64,000 bases of DNA, taken from contig JAAEAF010014932.1 in assembly GCA_011037195.1 (NCBI GenBank), forward strand, positions 1 through 64,000. Direction: 5' to 3'. Shown here one piece after another: positions 20,505 through 31,130 of the stretch. The stretch is from Triatoma infestans. Its lineage: Eukaryota > Arthropoda > Insecta > Hemiptera > Reduviidae. The first letter of the stretch is position 1; the number at the start of each line of letters is the position of its first letter. The translations under genes were made by a program, and so were the position numbers. Under the pieces are notes generated by a model. The model was not told the DNA's origin, did no database searches, and was given only the letters and a program-made list of their open reading frames with translations.

Positions 20505-21158
20505 TCCTAGAGGCGCATCAACATATATGACCATAGGCGCCCGGAGCACTGCCGGCCTCCGTATAGTGTTCTCTCGTTACAGACAACACTGTCCATCACC
20601 GGGCAGTTAGCTGTAGGGGCTCCTCGAAAGAGAAAATCAGCTGCTCAATGGGGGTCCGGTTGGACCTCTCTCAGGCATCTGATTGGCTTCCTCACTGGGC
20701 ATTGTGGCTTAAGGAGACATCTCTATACAATGGGACTCATGCCTAACCTCTTTTGTAGAGTTTGTGAGACGGTGGAGGAAACACACCCATGCATCTGATG
20801 ACGAATTGTTTGGGCTGTGAGGAGATTTAGTTTAGGACCTTCGGCCGGAATGGGATATCGGTAGAGGATCTTAAGCTATGCCCTTTTAAGGTTTTGGTCC
20901 GATTTGTTCGGTCTGTGGTGAAACTTAGATGGGTAAAATCTGGGCCTGGAATTTGGTTCTAGACCCAGTAGTTGTTATTCTTTAGGATTAGTTATATGGG
21001 CCCAGTGAGGCTTTAGATAGCGTAGAGTTTTGCCGTCCCCTTCCTTGAATAATAATAATAATAATAATAATAAGGGCAGCACACCTGGACTTGAATCCAG
21101 GATCTCCGCGTGAGAGTCCAGTGCGCTAACCACTGAGCTAATCCCTTCCCTTTATTGT
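20505..21158 (-). mobile_element. SINE split by a LINE
   Basis: Left part (20505-20640): 3' end complement GAGGCGCATCAACA, CACTGCCGGCCTCCG, GTTACAGACAACACTGTCC, CTGTAGGGGCTCCTCG. Right part (21072-21158): GGGCAGCACACCTGGAC, B-box complement and tRNA head complement ending GAGCTAATCCCTTCCC. The LINE at 20641-21071 separates the halves. Confidence 0.8.
20641..21071 (+). pseudogene. LINE 3' end (RNase H/zinc-knuckle family) with (AAT)n tail
   Basis: Translates in part as LTGHCGLRRHLYTMGLMPNL followed by FCRVCETVEETHPC, the C-x2-C zinc knuckle with the conserved 'LTGHC.L..HL' lead-in. Stops follow. The 3' UTR 'gggcccagtgaggctttaga...' matches the inverted fragment at 3797-3990, and it ends in (AAT)n at 21045-21071. 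A 5'-truncated insertion inside a SINE. Confidence 0.75.
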
Positions 21159-22140
21159 TATTATTTATTATCATCATCTTCTTTCTTCACCATTTGAGTT
21201 TCCAAAATGTGTTACGCATATGGCAAAATGCACATTTGTTTTGTTTAAGGTAATTCTTATATATTTATTTTTTATTATATCGTTTTCCAGAAAATAACGC
21301 ATCAAGTAGCATATGGACAGCAATACGACATTTCTGTAACACAGGAATGATGCTATCCTGCAGCTGCAGCTGCCCCAAAATCTGACTCAGCTTCTTTCGC
21401 ACTACTCATAGTGCAGAAATAACTGCAGGAACTATATATATATTTTTTTTTTTACAGCCCAAAGTCTTTTATTTTTTATTCTGCCACTAGTTTCCGGTAT
21501 TTTGCAGCGCCTTTCTTCTTAATATTTCTGCATGTTCTTTGCGCGTTTCCATCACAACTACTCTCGAAAACTGCGCCGTTACTTAAATATCGTTGGAGAC
21601 GCATTAATTTTTTCCTTGATGTATCGGTTATAGAGCTATTCCTTTCCAACCTTGTGACATTGTTTTAATCCAATCAAACGTCTGTAAGGCACTTTCGTCC
21701 AGTTATTCCATCTTTATTTCTGTACAATGTTGGTTGCGTTTTTATAATTATAAGTAAACTTCTTAACTTCCTATTCTTGGTCACTGGCTAGGTGTGCTAT
21801 TAGGTCTTATTTATTATAGGTTCTATTTATCGATAAAAAGATGACCTTTTTTTTAATGATGTACTTTCTAGTATATTTTTATAATAATAATATCTAAAGG
21901 TAACATGGCCACTACATATTTATATGTGAATATTTTTATATGTCGTTAAGAATATTTTCAAGAAAGGGTATCGTTACTTTAATGAGATTTTATTTCTCTG
22001 GAAATTGTTATAATGGTATTGCGATGTGGTGACCGATATTGTAGTCAATATAATTATAACGATTTTTACTTTTTCTTACTATTGTCTGAGGAAGACTGCG
22101 ACCGGGATTTAATATGTTAAAATTTAGTTTTTGGGAGTGT
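21159..22140. other. AT-rich stretch without recognisable gene
   Basis: No gene or defined repeat. Contains a palindromic CTGCAGCTGCAG near 21359-21370. Confidence 0.45.
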
Positions 22141-22375
22141 GGAAAGGATGGCACATAGAAGGCTACCAAGGGAAATTTTGGAATAGGAAGTAGAAGGAAG
22201 AAGGAAAAGAAGAAGACTCAGGAAAAAATGGATGGACGAAATACAAGAGAGTTAGTTTGGATATGGATTGAGCGAAAAGCAAGCGTTGGATAGAATACAA
22301 TGAAAGAAGCTCAGAGGGGATTTGTAGATAGACGAGGCCCAATAAACGTGGAACAATCCTAAAAAGAAAAAGCAA
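22141..22375 (+). pseudogene. LINE C-terminal tail, decayed
   Basis: Translates as RMAHRRLPREILE*EVEGRR then KRRRLRKKWMDEIQES, LSEKQALDRIQ: the basic arginine-rich tail with the 'KRWMDE' motif and 'LDR..W' region typical after reverse transcriptases of this LINE class. Several stops. Distinct in sequence from the RTE-like copies at 11.3 and 15.1 kb. An X copy begins 50 bp downstream. Confidence 0.55.
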
Positions 22376-22423
22376 AATTGGGTTTTTTGCGAAACACAAG
22401 AATATCTTGTCTAATAAAAAAAA

Positions 22424-23347
22424 AATCTGGTGTGAAACACTCACACAACTTTCTCTTATTCCAGTTCTCAAAACTATAATTAATAAATTTTATAGTTAGT
22501 ATACCAAATTTAATAATAAAAAACTGTTCAGTAAAAGTGCACTTGCGGTTTACTAATTTTCCTGAAAACTCGGAATTTTGGCCATCTATTTATTTCTAAT
22601 TAATTTTGTTTGGATGATACAATTGTATAAACAACTATGATAGCACTTTAGAGAAAAACATACCACCCCTCCCCTAAAAGTGCCCTTAAATGAATTTGCT
22701 CAGAAAAATGTTTTAAATAAATGTTGTAAATCTTTGTATGGTAGTTTATATGGGAAGTTTCAAGAAAATCGTTGGAGCTATTTTTGAAAAAATCGCAAAA
22801 AAGTGAAAAAATTATTTAATAAAGTGGTAAAGTAAACGCACTTCGGGTCTTCCGATTTTTTCAAACTCGGAATTCCAACAACATATTTAATTATTGTAAT
22901 TAACATTTAGAGAAAAAGCTGACCCCCATCCCTCCCCCAAAAGTGCCCTTAAATGAATTTTACCGAAGAAATGTTTTAAATAAAAAATTGTAGCTCTTTG
23001 TATGTGTAGTTGATGTAACCAATTTCAAGAAAATCGTCGGAGCTTTTTTTGAGAAAAACGCAAAAAAGTAAACAAACCAGCTAGTAAAGTGGTACTTCCG
23101 GTTGAGGAATTTTGACAGATGACCCACTGACAGATGCCGTGGTATTATCTAAACGGAATATCAGGTTTCAACTTTCTACGGTTTTTCGTTTTTGAGCTAT
23201 GCTGTTCTTCACATACATACACACCATTTGCTAAAAACCACTTTTTTGGACTCAGTGGACCTCAAAACGGATATTTCCGGTGAAAACTCTGTTTCAAAAA
23301 TTTGACACGATTACAATACTTCCTTCTTACTGGGAGTAAGAGAAAGT
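22424..23347 (-). mobile_element. Element X, full-length inverted copy
   Basis: Starts AATCTGGTGTGAAACACTCA, then CACAACTTTCTCTTATTCC; three module repeats; ends TACTGGGAGTAAGAGAAAGT (924 bp). ACTTCCGG is at about 23096; other junctions are mutated (ACTTGCGG near 22547, ACTTCGGG near 22850). A-run on the left flank, as expected for insertion in T-runs. No ORF. Confidence 0.85.
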
Positions 23348-25009
23348 AAAAATGTAAATGAGAGAGAAAAAAAAAAGAAGAGAGAGAAAAAAGAAGAAGA
23401 GAGAATAACGAGTTTTCCTAAACAAAATAAGACCGAATTGTTTGCAACGATATCAACATTGGTTAAATTGGTGAAACTGAACATTGATTAACGATCAGCA
23501 AAAAGGATGAGGAAGTTAGGCGGCTCCCCAAGGAGGTTGGAACGGTTGGAATACTTGTCAGTGTTGCGTGTTAGTCTAGAACTCAAGTCAACAACTGTCC
23601 TGACACGGGCGCGAACTGAACCAAGGCCCTTGGCCGGAAGATAGGCGAGTGTCTGAATGTGAGAAGAGAAACGAAGCAGACTTGAAACTGCAAATTTATG
23701 AATGCGATTAAAATGATTATTTAATAATTTCCCAATTAGTAAAGGCCCATAAATTAGTTAAGTGTTTATTTACTTGTATTACACTACAATCTTGATAAGC
23801 TTTATTCCAATTATATATTCAGATTAATACGTTATTATATTATTTGATAAATAAGGCTGATTAATATGAAACATAACAATATACTTTTACATGTATAATT
23901 AAACTCTTAAAGTTGTAATTGACACTTTTCACCTTGAGTTATAATAACGATCAATCAACATGTTAAAACTTAAAAGTAGTTACTAACATTTAACGATTAT
24001 TGTAATGTGGCCTCACTTTACAAGGACTTCAATCTTCTTGTATTAAATTTAATTTACTTATTGCCTAATCGTATTTTATTAATTTATAATAATTTTTGGA
24101 ATCTTTTAAAGAGATAATACTTTGCTTTAAATCGTTGTTTAATATTATACCGAACCCATTCCAAGTACTGGGGAAAAACAATAAGTGATACTTATAAAAA
24201 AGAAAATAATAAATTAGTGAGAAAACGTTATTCTGATTATTAAATTTACTTCGTGAGTGTAACTTTTAAGTTAAAGTTAAAGTTCAGTTTGCCAAAAATT
24301 CTGTTTCTATTTGTTTCACGTGGTCGTACAAAGTAGTAATCAGAAGACTCCTAGGTTAGTTCGTATTCTGCGTGAGAGAAAAGCTCATTTCACTCGATTA
24401 TTAGATCACCTCTTGGGAAGGATGTGGGGTCGCATATAGGTCCTCTAAAAGTGTTTTTTCAGCAGTATAGATCATCGTCCGGTCAAAACTAGAGGTACTC
24501 TAAACTCCACTTTGAAACTTTGGCTGTCAACTCATACTGAACATATCTCATAAATTCTTCTCTTTGTTTAAACTTATACCCGCATTCAGCCAAGTATGGT
24601 TTACTGAAAGGGGTTGCTTTGTTGTCTAAGATTTCTAATCAGAAGATGTAAGACCCTTTAAGAGTTAAATAACAATTCAGGAAGCAGGCACTTTTGATTA
24701 TAAATCAACTTATTAATTTTCTCTTGAGAATTATTATTAATTACAACACAATTATAGCAACATTTACGAAAGCCAATTGAATATCAATTATAATAATTAT
24801 AGTTAATAATATCAATTATTATAATTATAATACTATAGGCATAAGTTTAGTGTAGAAAGGTTGTTTACTATTAAGCTATTGAGCGACCTCTAACTGCTTG
24901 TCTTAACTTCGATTTCCTTCAACAGATTTGCTTTCTAGGGAAGAGGAGGCATGTTGAAATAGTAAGGGTATATGTTAGTGATTGTCTACGTCTTCACTTA
25001 ACTGAGGGT
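23348..25009. other. AT-rich stretch with one unidentified minus-strand open frame
   Basis: No known domain. A 72-codon frame on the minus strand (23706 to stop at 23490) is GC-richer than its surroundings and follows a TTTGCAG acceptor-like site, but lacks a start and resembles nothing I recognise. 24750-24835 is a complex AT palindrome. Otherwise nothing seen. Confidence 0.4.
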
Positions 25010-25440
25010 TCCTCATTACCAGCAATAGCCGTCACCAAGCAATTCTGCAACGGCTAAGTCAAACAATGTAGGAATAGGGAACTGGAAAAGCACTGGAGAG
25101 ACAACGGAAGCTTGTCGCCAGGCTAAGGGATTAATAAAAGATATAAAACAGGATGCCCTAAAGTACCTTCTCTCCCTGTGTCGAATACGATTGATAGTCA
25201 TGAGAGGTGTATTGAGTGGATACACTTGAGTAGCCAATATTTGTACAAAATAGGCAGGACTTCTAGCCTTTGGTGTCAGAATTGTAACGTGGGAGTCAGC
25301 GAAACGGTATACCACTCCTAGGTCAGCGCCCCTTTTCTGATGAAGGCAACATTCTGAAGGGAATGCTTGGTGGAGTTGGAGATTAAAGATATTTGTAGCC
25401 AGCTCGGTAGATTGCTGAGGGAGGTGCAATTCACCTTCAT
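25010..25440 (+). pseudogene. LINE C-terminus (RNase H/zinc-knuckle family), frameshifted
   Basis: Plus strand: EACRQAKGLIKDIKQDALKY, LLSLCRIRLIVMRGVLSGYT, a stop, VANICTK, then after a one-base shift IGRTSSLWCQNCNVGVSETV and YHS. This aligns residue for residue over 27 positions with GFLTGHCRLRGHLVKLGLES...CRFC of the LINE at 41.7-42.4 kb, and keeps C-x2-C-x5-ET-x2-H. The 137-codon minus-strand frame over the same bases is a shadow. Confidence 0.55.
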
Positions 25441-25950
25441 CCGAATTCTATCAATTTTAAAAAAGACAAAGAAATCATAACTTTAAGAAAAGATACTCGT
25501 CAGTAATTTGTTCTTCCAAATTTGAAATTGCCGCACCTCGCTACAAACATTTTTTGTATCCCTCCCACCCTTTAACAGTTTTTGAAATTTTAAAAAATAC
25601 TCTCTCTTCACTTCAGTCTCAACGTTCTCAACGTTCACTCCTCTCCTACCCTAAAGGTCTGTCTTATTTTATCTTATTGTCAATATCATTTTATTTAATT
25701 TACTGTCACTTCTGTTTTATAATTTCTTCTGGTAATATTTCTTTAATTTAAATTTTTTGTTTTTGTTTTAAATCTATGAACTTTTTCATAACTACTATAT
25801 TGTACAATAATGCATTTTCTCCAATAAATTTTTACAGAACTCCTGAAGAAGGGCACCAATGGTACTTGAAACGTAGAGCAAGAAAGAAATTTTTTTTCTT
25901 TAAAAACTCCTCTAGCCATTGCCGTACAAACATTTCATTGTAATTTTAAG
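25430..25950 (+). pseudogene. Penelope-like element tail and hammerhead-bearing repeat
   Basis: Begins with the same ~80 bp as 26228-26345 (encoding HLHPNSINFK-DKEI and TLRKD-RQ, the end of the endonuclease ORF), followed by an AT-rich 3' region and the block CTGAAGAAGGGCACCAATGG...GAAACGTAGAG at 25839-25886. That block is a hammerhead-like motif of the kind found in Penelope-like terminal repeats. A second partial copy follows at once, giving the partial tandem layout common in this class. Confidence 0.5.
25839..25886 (+). ncRNA. Hammerhead-ribozyme-like motif in Penelope-like tail
   Basis: Stem I half CTC, canonical core CTGAAGA, an imperfect stem II built on ACC-AAT-GGT with outer G-C and A-T pairs, core GAAA, C, triplet GTA, stem I partner GAG. 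Core boxes and their order match the hammerhead family; stem III would be minimal, as in retroelement hammerheads that act as dimers. Confidence 0.4.
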
Positions 25951-25959
25951 GTCTGACAA

Positions 25960-26345
25960 TTTGAATATCACCTTGAAGTGGTTTGCTTATGAGACTGAAA
26001 TCTTCTTGACCTAAAATCTGCAACACTTCCTACATAGGAATCCAAACAGTTTTTACAAAAAAAAGACTCGAGACAACACGAACTAGACATTATTAACAAA
26101 AAAATTGACAGCACTGCTCTCTCTCCAAACATGTTGTGACTTTCAATCATACCATCGATTTTAATAACCCTTCCATTTTAACCACTTACCTCAACCATTC
26201 AAAACGTCTTCTATCCGAATCCTTACAAATTCACCTTCATCCGAATTCTATCAATTTTAAAGAAGACAAAGAAATCATGACTTCAACTTACAACAATATT
26301 TTTCTAACCTTAAGAAAAGATTCTCGTCAGTAGTAATTTGTTCTC
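25960..26345 (+). pseudogene. Penelope-like GIY-YIG endonuclease C-terminus
   Basis: Near 26010-26090 the frame reads KICNTSYIGIQTVFTKKRLE, giving the YIG motif and the downstream R-L-E of GIY-YIG nucleases; after a frameshift, KHVVTFNHTIDFN, then ILTTYLNHSKRLLSESLQIH and HPNSINFKEDKEI. The 'H..DF.n..iL...y..Rll.Es.qI..hpnsiN' pattern is the standard end of Penelope-like elements. The frame from 26136 is open to a stop at 26333. No reverse transcriptase domain remains. Confidence 0.6.
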
Positions 26346-26509
26346 TTAACTCATATCTGTGTAGTTTTTCTTTTTCTACCCCATATATCTCACGAAACCA
26401 CCTCTTTCTCTAAGAAAATGATCTTACAAAGTGAAGATTTAAATAATAGTCAATCCATTCCAAATAAACCAAGGGATAAGTTAAAAGGAGGTATTTTACA
26501 AATCAAGCT

Positions 26510-27055
26510 GCTGAAAAGGGGAAGCGATCATCAGATTTTTGGAATTCCAAAGAAAATTTTAAAGCGTTTTCGAGAAAATTAAAAAAAAAAATTCAGACGA
26601 AATTGGTTAACCAATTTCTCTTCAAATTTGGAATTCTACTAATGTATCTTCAAATTATATAGGTGCTGAAGTAGTACATTACAGGTTTCTTATCGCTGCT
26701 GCTCAACCAGAAAACCCAAAAATTAAATTTTCCTGGAAAAATGCTTCAAATAAAAGTGATAGGCATTTATGTGTCTGGATAAAATATACAAAGTTTTAAA
26801 GTAAATACTTGGAGCTGTTTGCGAAAAAACCGCAGAAAACTATAACAAAAAAACCTTCATTGAAGTGGCACTTCCGGTTGATAGATTTGGACTGACTGAC
26901 ATACCTTCGTGTTTAGACGTAGATATAGTCTGTGCTTACTCGATTTTTCATTTGTGAGATATTTTGTTCATGCACATACACACACACACTCAAAAGACTA
27001 AAAAACCTTTGACTTTCAAAAATTTGATATATCGTTTTACTTTCTCTGACAGCAA
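26510..27055 (-). mobile_element. Diverged element X-like copy
   Basis: Inverted module order with GGCACTTCCGGTTGATAG at about 26867, a short CACACACACACAC run and the end 'aagagaaagtaata' near 27055. The 26640-26790 part resembles the second module type seen at 42540-42900. Old copy. Confidence 0.6.
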
Positions 27056-27880
27056 TAAGAGAAAGTAATAAATTTATTTTTTTTTTGAGAAGTTAATTCA
27101 TGCAGTTCGTCTTAAACAGCATAAATCAAATACGAAAAAAAACTGCCAAACCTTCTTCAAACTTTCAAATCTATTTTGCGATTTGTGATTAATATCGTGA
27201 ACAAAAAACAAAAAAAACTCCTTTCCCGGTAAACTATCTCAAAATATAAATTGATAAAAATAATTTATTTCTATGTTATTTAGAAATTGTAGTTTATAAT
27301 GTAACAATTTAAAAAATTATTAGGTAAATTATTAAATTTTTATTACAAAGTATATGTAATAATATTGCTATAACGGTTATGGTCAAGGTATTTAATAATG
27401 TACGGGTCCTTGACCGTTATGGTCAATATTATTACGACGTACTTAATAAATCTCAAACGGGAAATTTCAAAAAAAAAACGAAAAGTCATTAAACTTGTTA
27501 ATTAATAAACGGTTTTCAGTTTTTTTGTGAGATCCTCATAATTGCTCCAACGTTATATATATATATCACCGGAAAGTATCTCTCCAAAATAAATAATCGT
27601 ACGAAGCTCAAACTTAATATTCTGTTTATTCATCTGACAATAAGATTTCGATCAAAATCTAACAACCGGAAATGCGACTTTATTCAAAAGTATTCTAATT
27701 TTTAGAGATATTCTAAAAAAAAAATAGCTCTAATTATTTTTCATTAAATTTCGTAAACTACATACACATATTTTACTATAACAGTACCACTTCGTTACAA
27801 TGTGTGATTTAGCACCTATACATAATAATATTAACCTACACATATTAACAGCATCGCATTTTTTTTGTTGTTTTTTTTTA
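27056..27880. other. AT-rich stretch with a hairpin and X-like phrases
   Basis: A stem-loop at about 27356-27430 pairs AATATTG..ATAACGGT..GTCAAGG with its near-complement. 27640-27790 has X-like phrases ('aaccggaaatgcgacttt'). No gene. Confidence 0.4.
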
Positions 27881-28330
27881 AGACCTCAAATTTAAGGACA
27901 GTCACGAAAGCAAGGCCTTACAAGACTCTAATTAGACCCGTCTTAACATATGGTGGTTCTGAAACATGGACTCGCGCAGCCGCAATAACTTGACAGTCTG
28001 AAAATATTTGAGCGTAAAAATATTAAGAAGTATATTTATGGTCCAGTTTTTGATAATGATTCCGATTCATGGAGAATGTGCACAAACAAACTATTCGTTG
28101 TATTAATATGGCAATGTGGTCCAGTTTATAAAAGCCCGCCGAATTATTTGAATGGTTTGGCCACGTAACAAGGATGCCAAAGCAGACTGCTGCATGGAAT
28201 AGTCATAAAAGCAAAAAAAAAAAAGAGTTGGTCGTCCTTGAAGACGTTGGCTGCAAGACGTGGAAGAAGACCTGAAAGCATTAGGCATGGCCAGATGGAA
28301 GGAGAAAGTTCTGAATAGAGATCACTGTCT
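27881..28330 (+). pseudogene. RTE-like LINE C-terminus, decayed
   Basis: Plus strand fragments: ATKARPYKTLIRPVLTYGGS (with E-T-W-T following), LKIFERKNIKKYIYGPVFD, EWFGHVTRMPKQTA, then after an A-run RVGRP, RRWLQDVEEDLKALGMARWK, LNRDH. Same order as the intact family: 'LIRPVLTYG.E.W', 'L..FERK.L', 'GH..RM', 'GRP..RW.D.V'. Multiple stops and frameshifts. A SINE follows directly. Confidence 0.75.
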
Positions 28331-28460
28331 CCATCTCTGGACTGTGAGCTGTAAGGGCTCCTAGGTAGAAAAAAATTCTAAGGGCACCACAGCGGGACTC
28401 TAACCCTGGTCCTCCGCTTGGGAATCGAGTGCGCTAAGCACTGAGCTAATCCCTTCCCTA
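28331..28460 (-). mobile_element. tRNA-derived SINE, 3'-truncated
   Basis: CTGGACTGTGAGCTGTAAGG, GCTCCTAGGTAG, B-box-region complement, then the tRNA head complement ending CTGAGCTAATCCCTTCCC. The 3' half is missing. Confidence 0.75.
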
Positions 28461-28589
28461 GAATGAAATTTGATGACAAAATTTCGAATTTAAAGTAAAT
28501 TTGTTGTCCAGAAATACAAATTTACATTAACAGGTTTTTCAGTTTTTTAAAAAAAAAAAAAAAAAGACAATGTTAAAAAAGTATATAAT

Positions 28590-29875
28590 GAAATATTTGT
28601 GATTTTACTAAATTGCAGTAAGTGAAAGTAGTGTGAGTGTTTCACACCAAATATTGTGTGAATGTTTCACATTTATTAGAAATATTTTTAATAGAAAAAT
28701 TGATTTTTACGTGTTTAGTGAGAAGCTACAATTTACAAATGTTTTTTTTTACTAATTTATTTATTTCACGCCATGCTTCTCCCCAATTCGAAAGGTCTTA
28801 AAATTGGTATTTTCAATGTCTTGTTTAAATCACTTTGTCTTTAAGGTTCTTTAAAAAAAAAAAAAAAAAAAAAATGTTCCAAAGAAACTGTATGATGAAA
28901 ATATAGGTAATATACATAAAACATTAAAGTGTCATTAATACATAAAACTTTATGACTTTTCCTTCTTTTTGATTGAATAGAAATTTACATATTTAGTAGT
29001 GAATAGTATTAAACACATGACTTAATATGATGTTAATGACTTATGAGCCAACAGTGCTGGAGATCATTTTAAACAATTAGTAGGTGTACGTGTTTAACCT
29101 GTCCAATACTGAATTATTATTAGTTTTATTTTCTATTCACTATTACCATTTTAAATTACACTACTATATAGTTTTAGTTTGTAACAAATGTTCTTCTGCC
29201 TAATTTAGGTTAAAAATGTTTTAACATTTCAGCCTTATTATGTGGCTATTGTTTTAAGAAATTTTTATGTTCTATAATTTTTTTATATTTTAGAGTTAAT
29301 TTTCATTTGAGGACAAACGGAAGAATCTCATCTCAAAAAATGAAAAGTTATAGGAAACTTAAACTTGGTATTTCGTTTAGATACAATCACCGGCATCAGT
29401 TACGAAGATTTCGGGCAAAATCCATTAACCGAAAGTGCCACTTTAATGTATGTTTTTTTTTTTTTTCAGTATTTTGTGATTTTCACAGAAACAGCTTCAA
29501 CGATATTCTTTAAACTTGGCATATTAACTAGATAAATAATGAGCTACAACTTTTATTTGAAATATTTCTCCGGGCAAATTCATTTAAGGACACTTTTGGG
29601 GTTGGGGTGAAGTTATGGTTTTTTCAGAAATGCTATTTCAGTTTACTATACAATTCTATCATCTAAATAATATTAATTAGTATTAAATATGTTGTCGAAA
29701 TCCCGAGTTGGAAAAAAAATCGGATTACCGGAAGTGCGTTTTTACTGAAAGTCGTTTTTAGCTTTTCTCCATAAAAATGTCGACCATTGTAAACACTAAT
29801 AAGAATTGTAAGTGTGAAGAAAATTTGCCATTTCGCAGTGAGAGAAAGTCGTGTGAGTGTTTTGATTAAGATGAA
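28590..29875 (+). mobile_element. Element X-derived fragments, plus orientation
   Basis: 28620-28680 is a doubled X terminus ('aagtagtgtgagtgtttcac', 'tgtgtgaatgtttcac'). 29290-29875 is a diverged X copy: 'aacttggtatttcgtttag', 'ttcggcaaaatccattaacc'-like junction, ACCGGAAGTGCG at about 29728, end 'gagagaaagtcgtgtgagtg'. Between them (28690-29290) only AT-rich DNA is seen. Confidence 0.6.
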
Positions 29876-30029
29876 CTAGATTTTTATTGAATAACTATAG
29901 ATCTTGCATTGATTTCCATTTTTAAAGTACTCTTTCAATACTTTGTGGACTGCGCCACCTACATAAAATTAAGGACAATTGATATAATGAATAGCTACAA
30001 ACCCAAGGTCTAAGAAAAGTGTTTTAACT

Positions 30030-31130
30030 GAAAATTATGAATACCTTAAAGAAATTTTTGTAGGTATTTAACACGAATTCCTCACGCGTTGGTCTAGTGG
30101 CTAGCGCACTCGCTTTTCGTGCGAGAATTCAGGGTTCGATTCCCGTGAGGGCAAAGTCGGTGTTGACCCAGCATCGTGATAAAAAGTGGGAAGCTACAGT
30201 TAGTAGCGCCCTAGGTAGCGAAGGCCGGAACTAAACGGCGTAGGAACTGCGGCGTGCTTACCACACGCCACCCTATTCAAATCGCCGTCTGGCAAACCTT
30301 GGCCCTTCATGGGCTGTTGCGCCATGGGGTTTTTATTTAACATGAATTCTATTTTGTCCCTCTAGTATAAACGGTCAAATACCAATTAGCGGACTTAATT
30401 GGATCTTGTATATCCACCTCATTTGTCTTCTTTTTCAACAATTGAATGAAAATTATGTGTTTTTTTCTTTATAGCTCACATTAATTATATAAAACAGAAA
30501 TAATATGTTAAAAATCACTTGATTTTTTGCATTTAAAAATAAATGTTATTGGCACAATTTGCTAATTTATAAAATACCTACAAAGAGGAAATTAGTAAAA
30601 AAAATTCTTAACTAGATTTTTTATAGAAATAATTAGCTATAAATAAATAATTAGCCAATCACAAAGTAGAAGTGAAGTTGTCAAATGTGGCTGTGGTCAA
30701 CATGATAATTCTAATTTCTGATTGGCTTAACATACGACACTTTCACTTCTATACTGGGATTGGCTAATTATTTAAAGCTAATTATTTCTATGGAAAATCT
30801 AGTTTAGAATTTTTTTTTATTAATTTTCCTTTCGTAGAGTACTTTATAAATAATCAAATTGTGCAAAAAAAAATTTTTTTTTTCTTAACAAAATGCAAAA
30901 AATCAAGTCATGTCTAACATAATATTTACTGTTTTATAAAATTAATGTGAGCCTTACAGAAAAAATTCATAATTTTCATTAGATTGTTGAAAAAGAAAGC
31001 AAAACAGAATTAGGCAGAAATGCAGTGTAAGTCTGCCATTTTTTATTTGGCCGTTTATACACTAGTGGAACAAAATAAAATTGATGTTAAACATCCACAA
31101 AAATTTCTCTATGGAATTCATAATATTCTG
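30030..31130. mobile_element. Large foldback element (long terminal inverted repeats)
   Basis: Left arm (30030-30690, minus a SINE insertion) and right arm (about 30725-31130) are imperfect reverse complements: 'attagccaatcacaaagtag' / 'ctatactgggattggctaat'; 'agctcacattaat' / 'attaatgtgagc'; 'aaacggtcaaata' / 'tttggccgttta'; 'attatgaatacc' / 'ggaattcataat'. The loop is about 35 bp. No ORF. Consistent with a foldback-type MITE; the termini and target duplication are not defined. Confidence 0.7.
30070..30340 (+). mobile_element. tRNA-Glu-derived SINE (second SINE family)
   Basis: Head at 30083-30154: GTTGGTCTAGTGGCTAGCGC (A box), anticodon arm CTCGC-TTTTCGT-GCGAG, a 7-nt loop placing TTC as anticodon (Glu), and perfect B box GGTTCGATTCC. 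The body ends 'tgggctgttgcgccatgggg' and a T-rich tail. Flanked by TTTAACACGAATTC and TTTAACATGAATTC, a target duplication with one difference. It lies in the left arm of the foldback element. Confidence 0.8.

Noticed and set aside
25016..25429. 137-codon minus-strand ORF
   Set aside because: The plus strand of the same bases reads as a LINE C-terminus with a zinc knuckle; the minus frame is a shadow with no domain.
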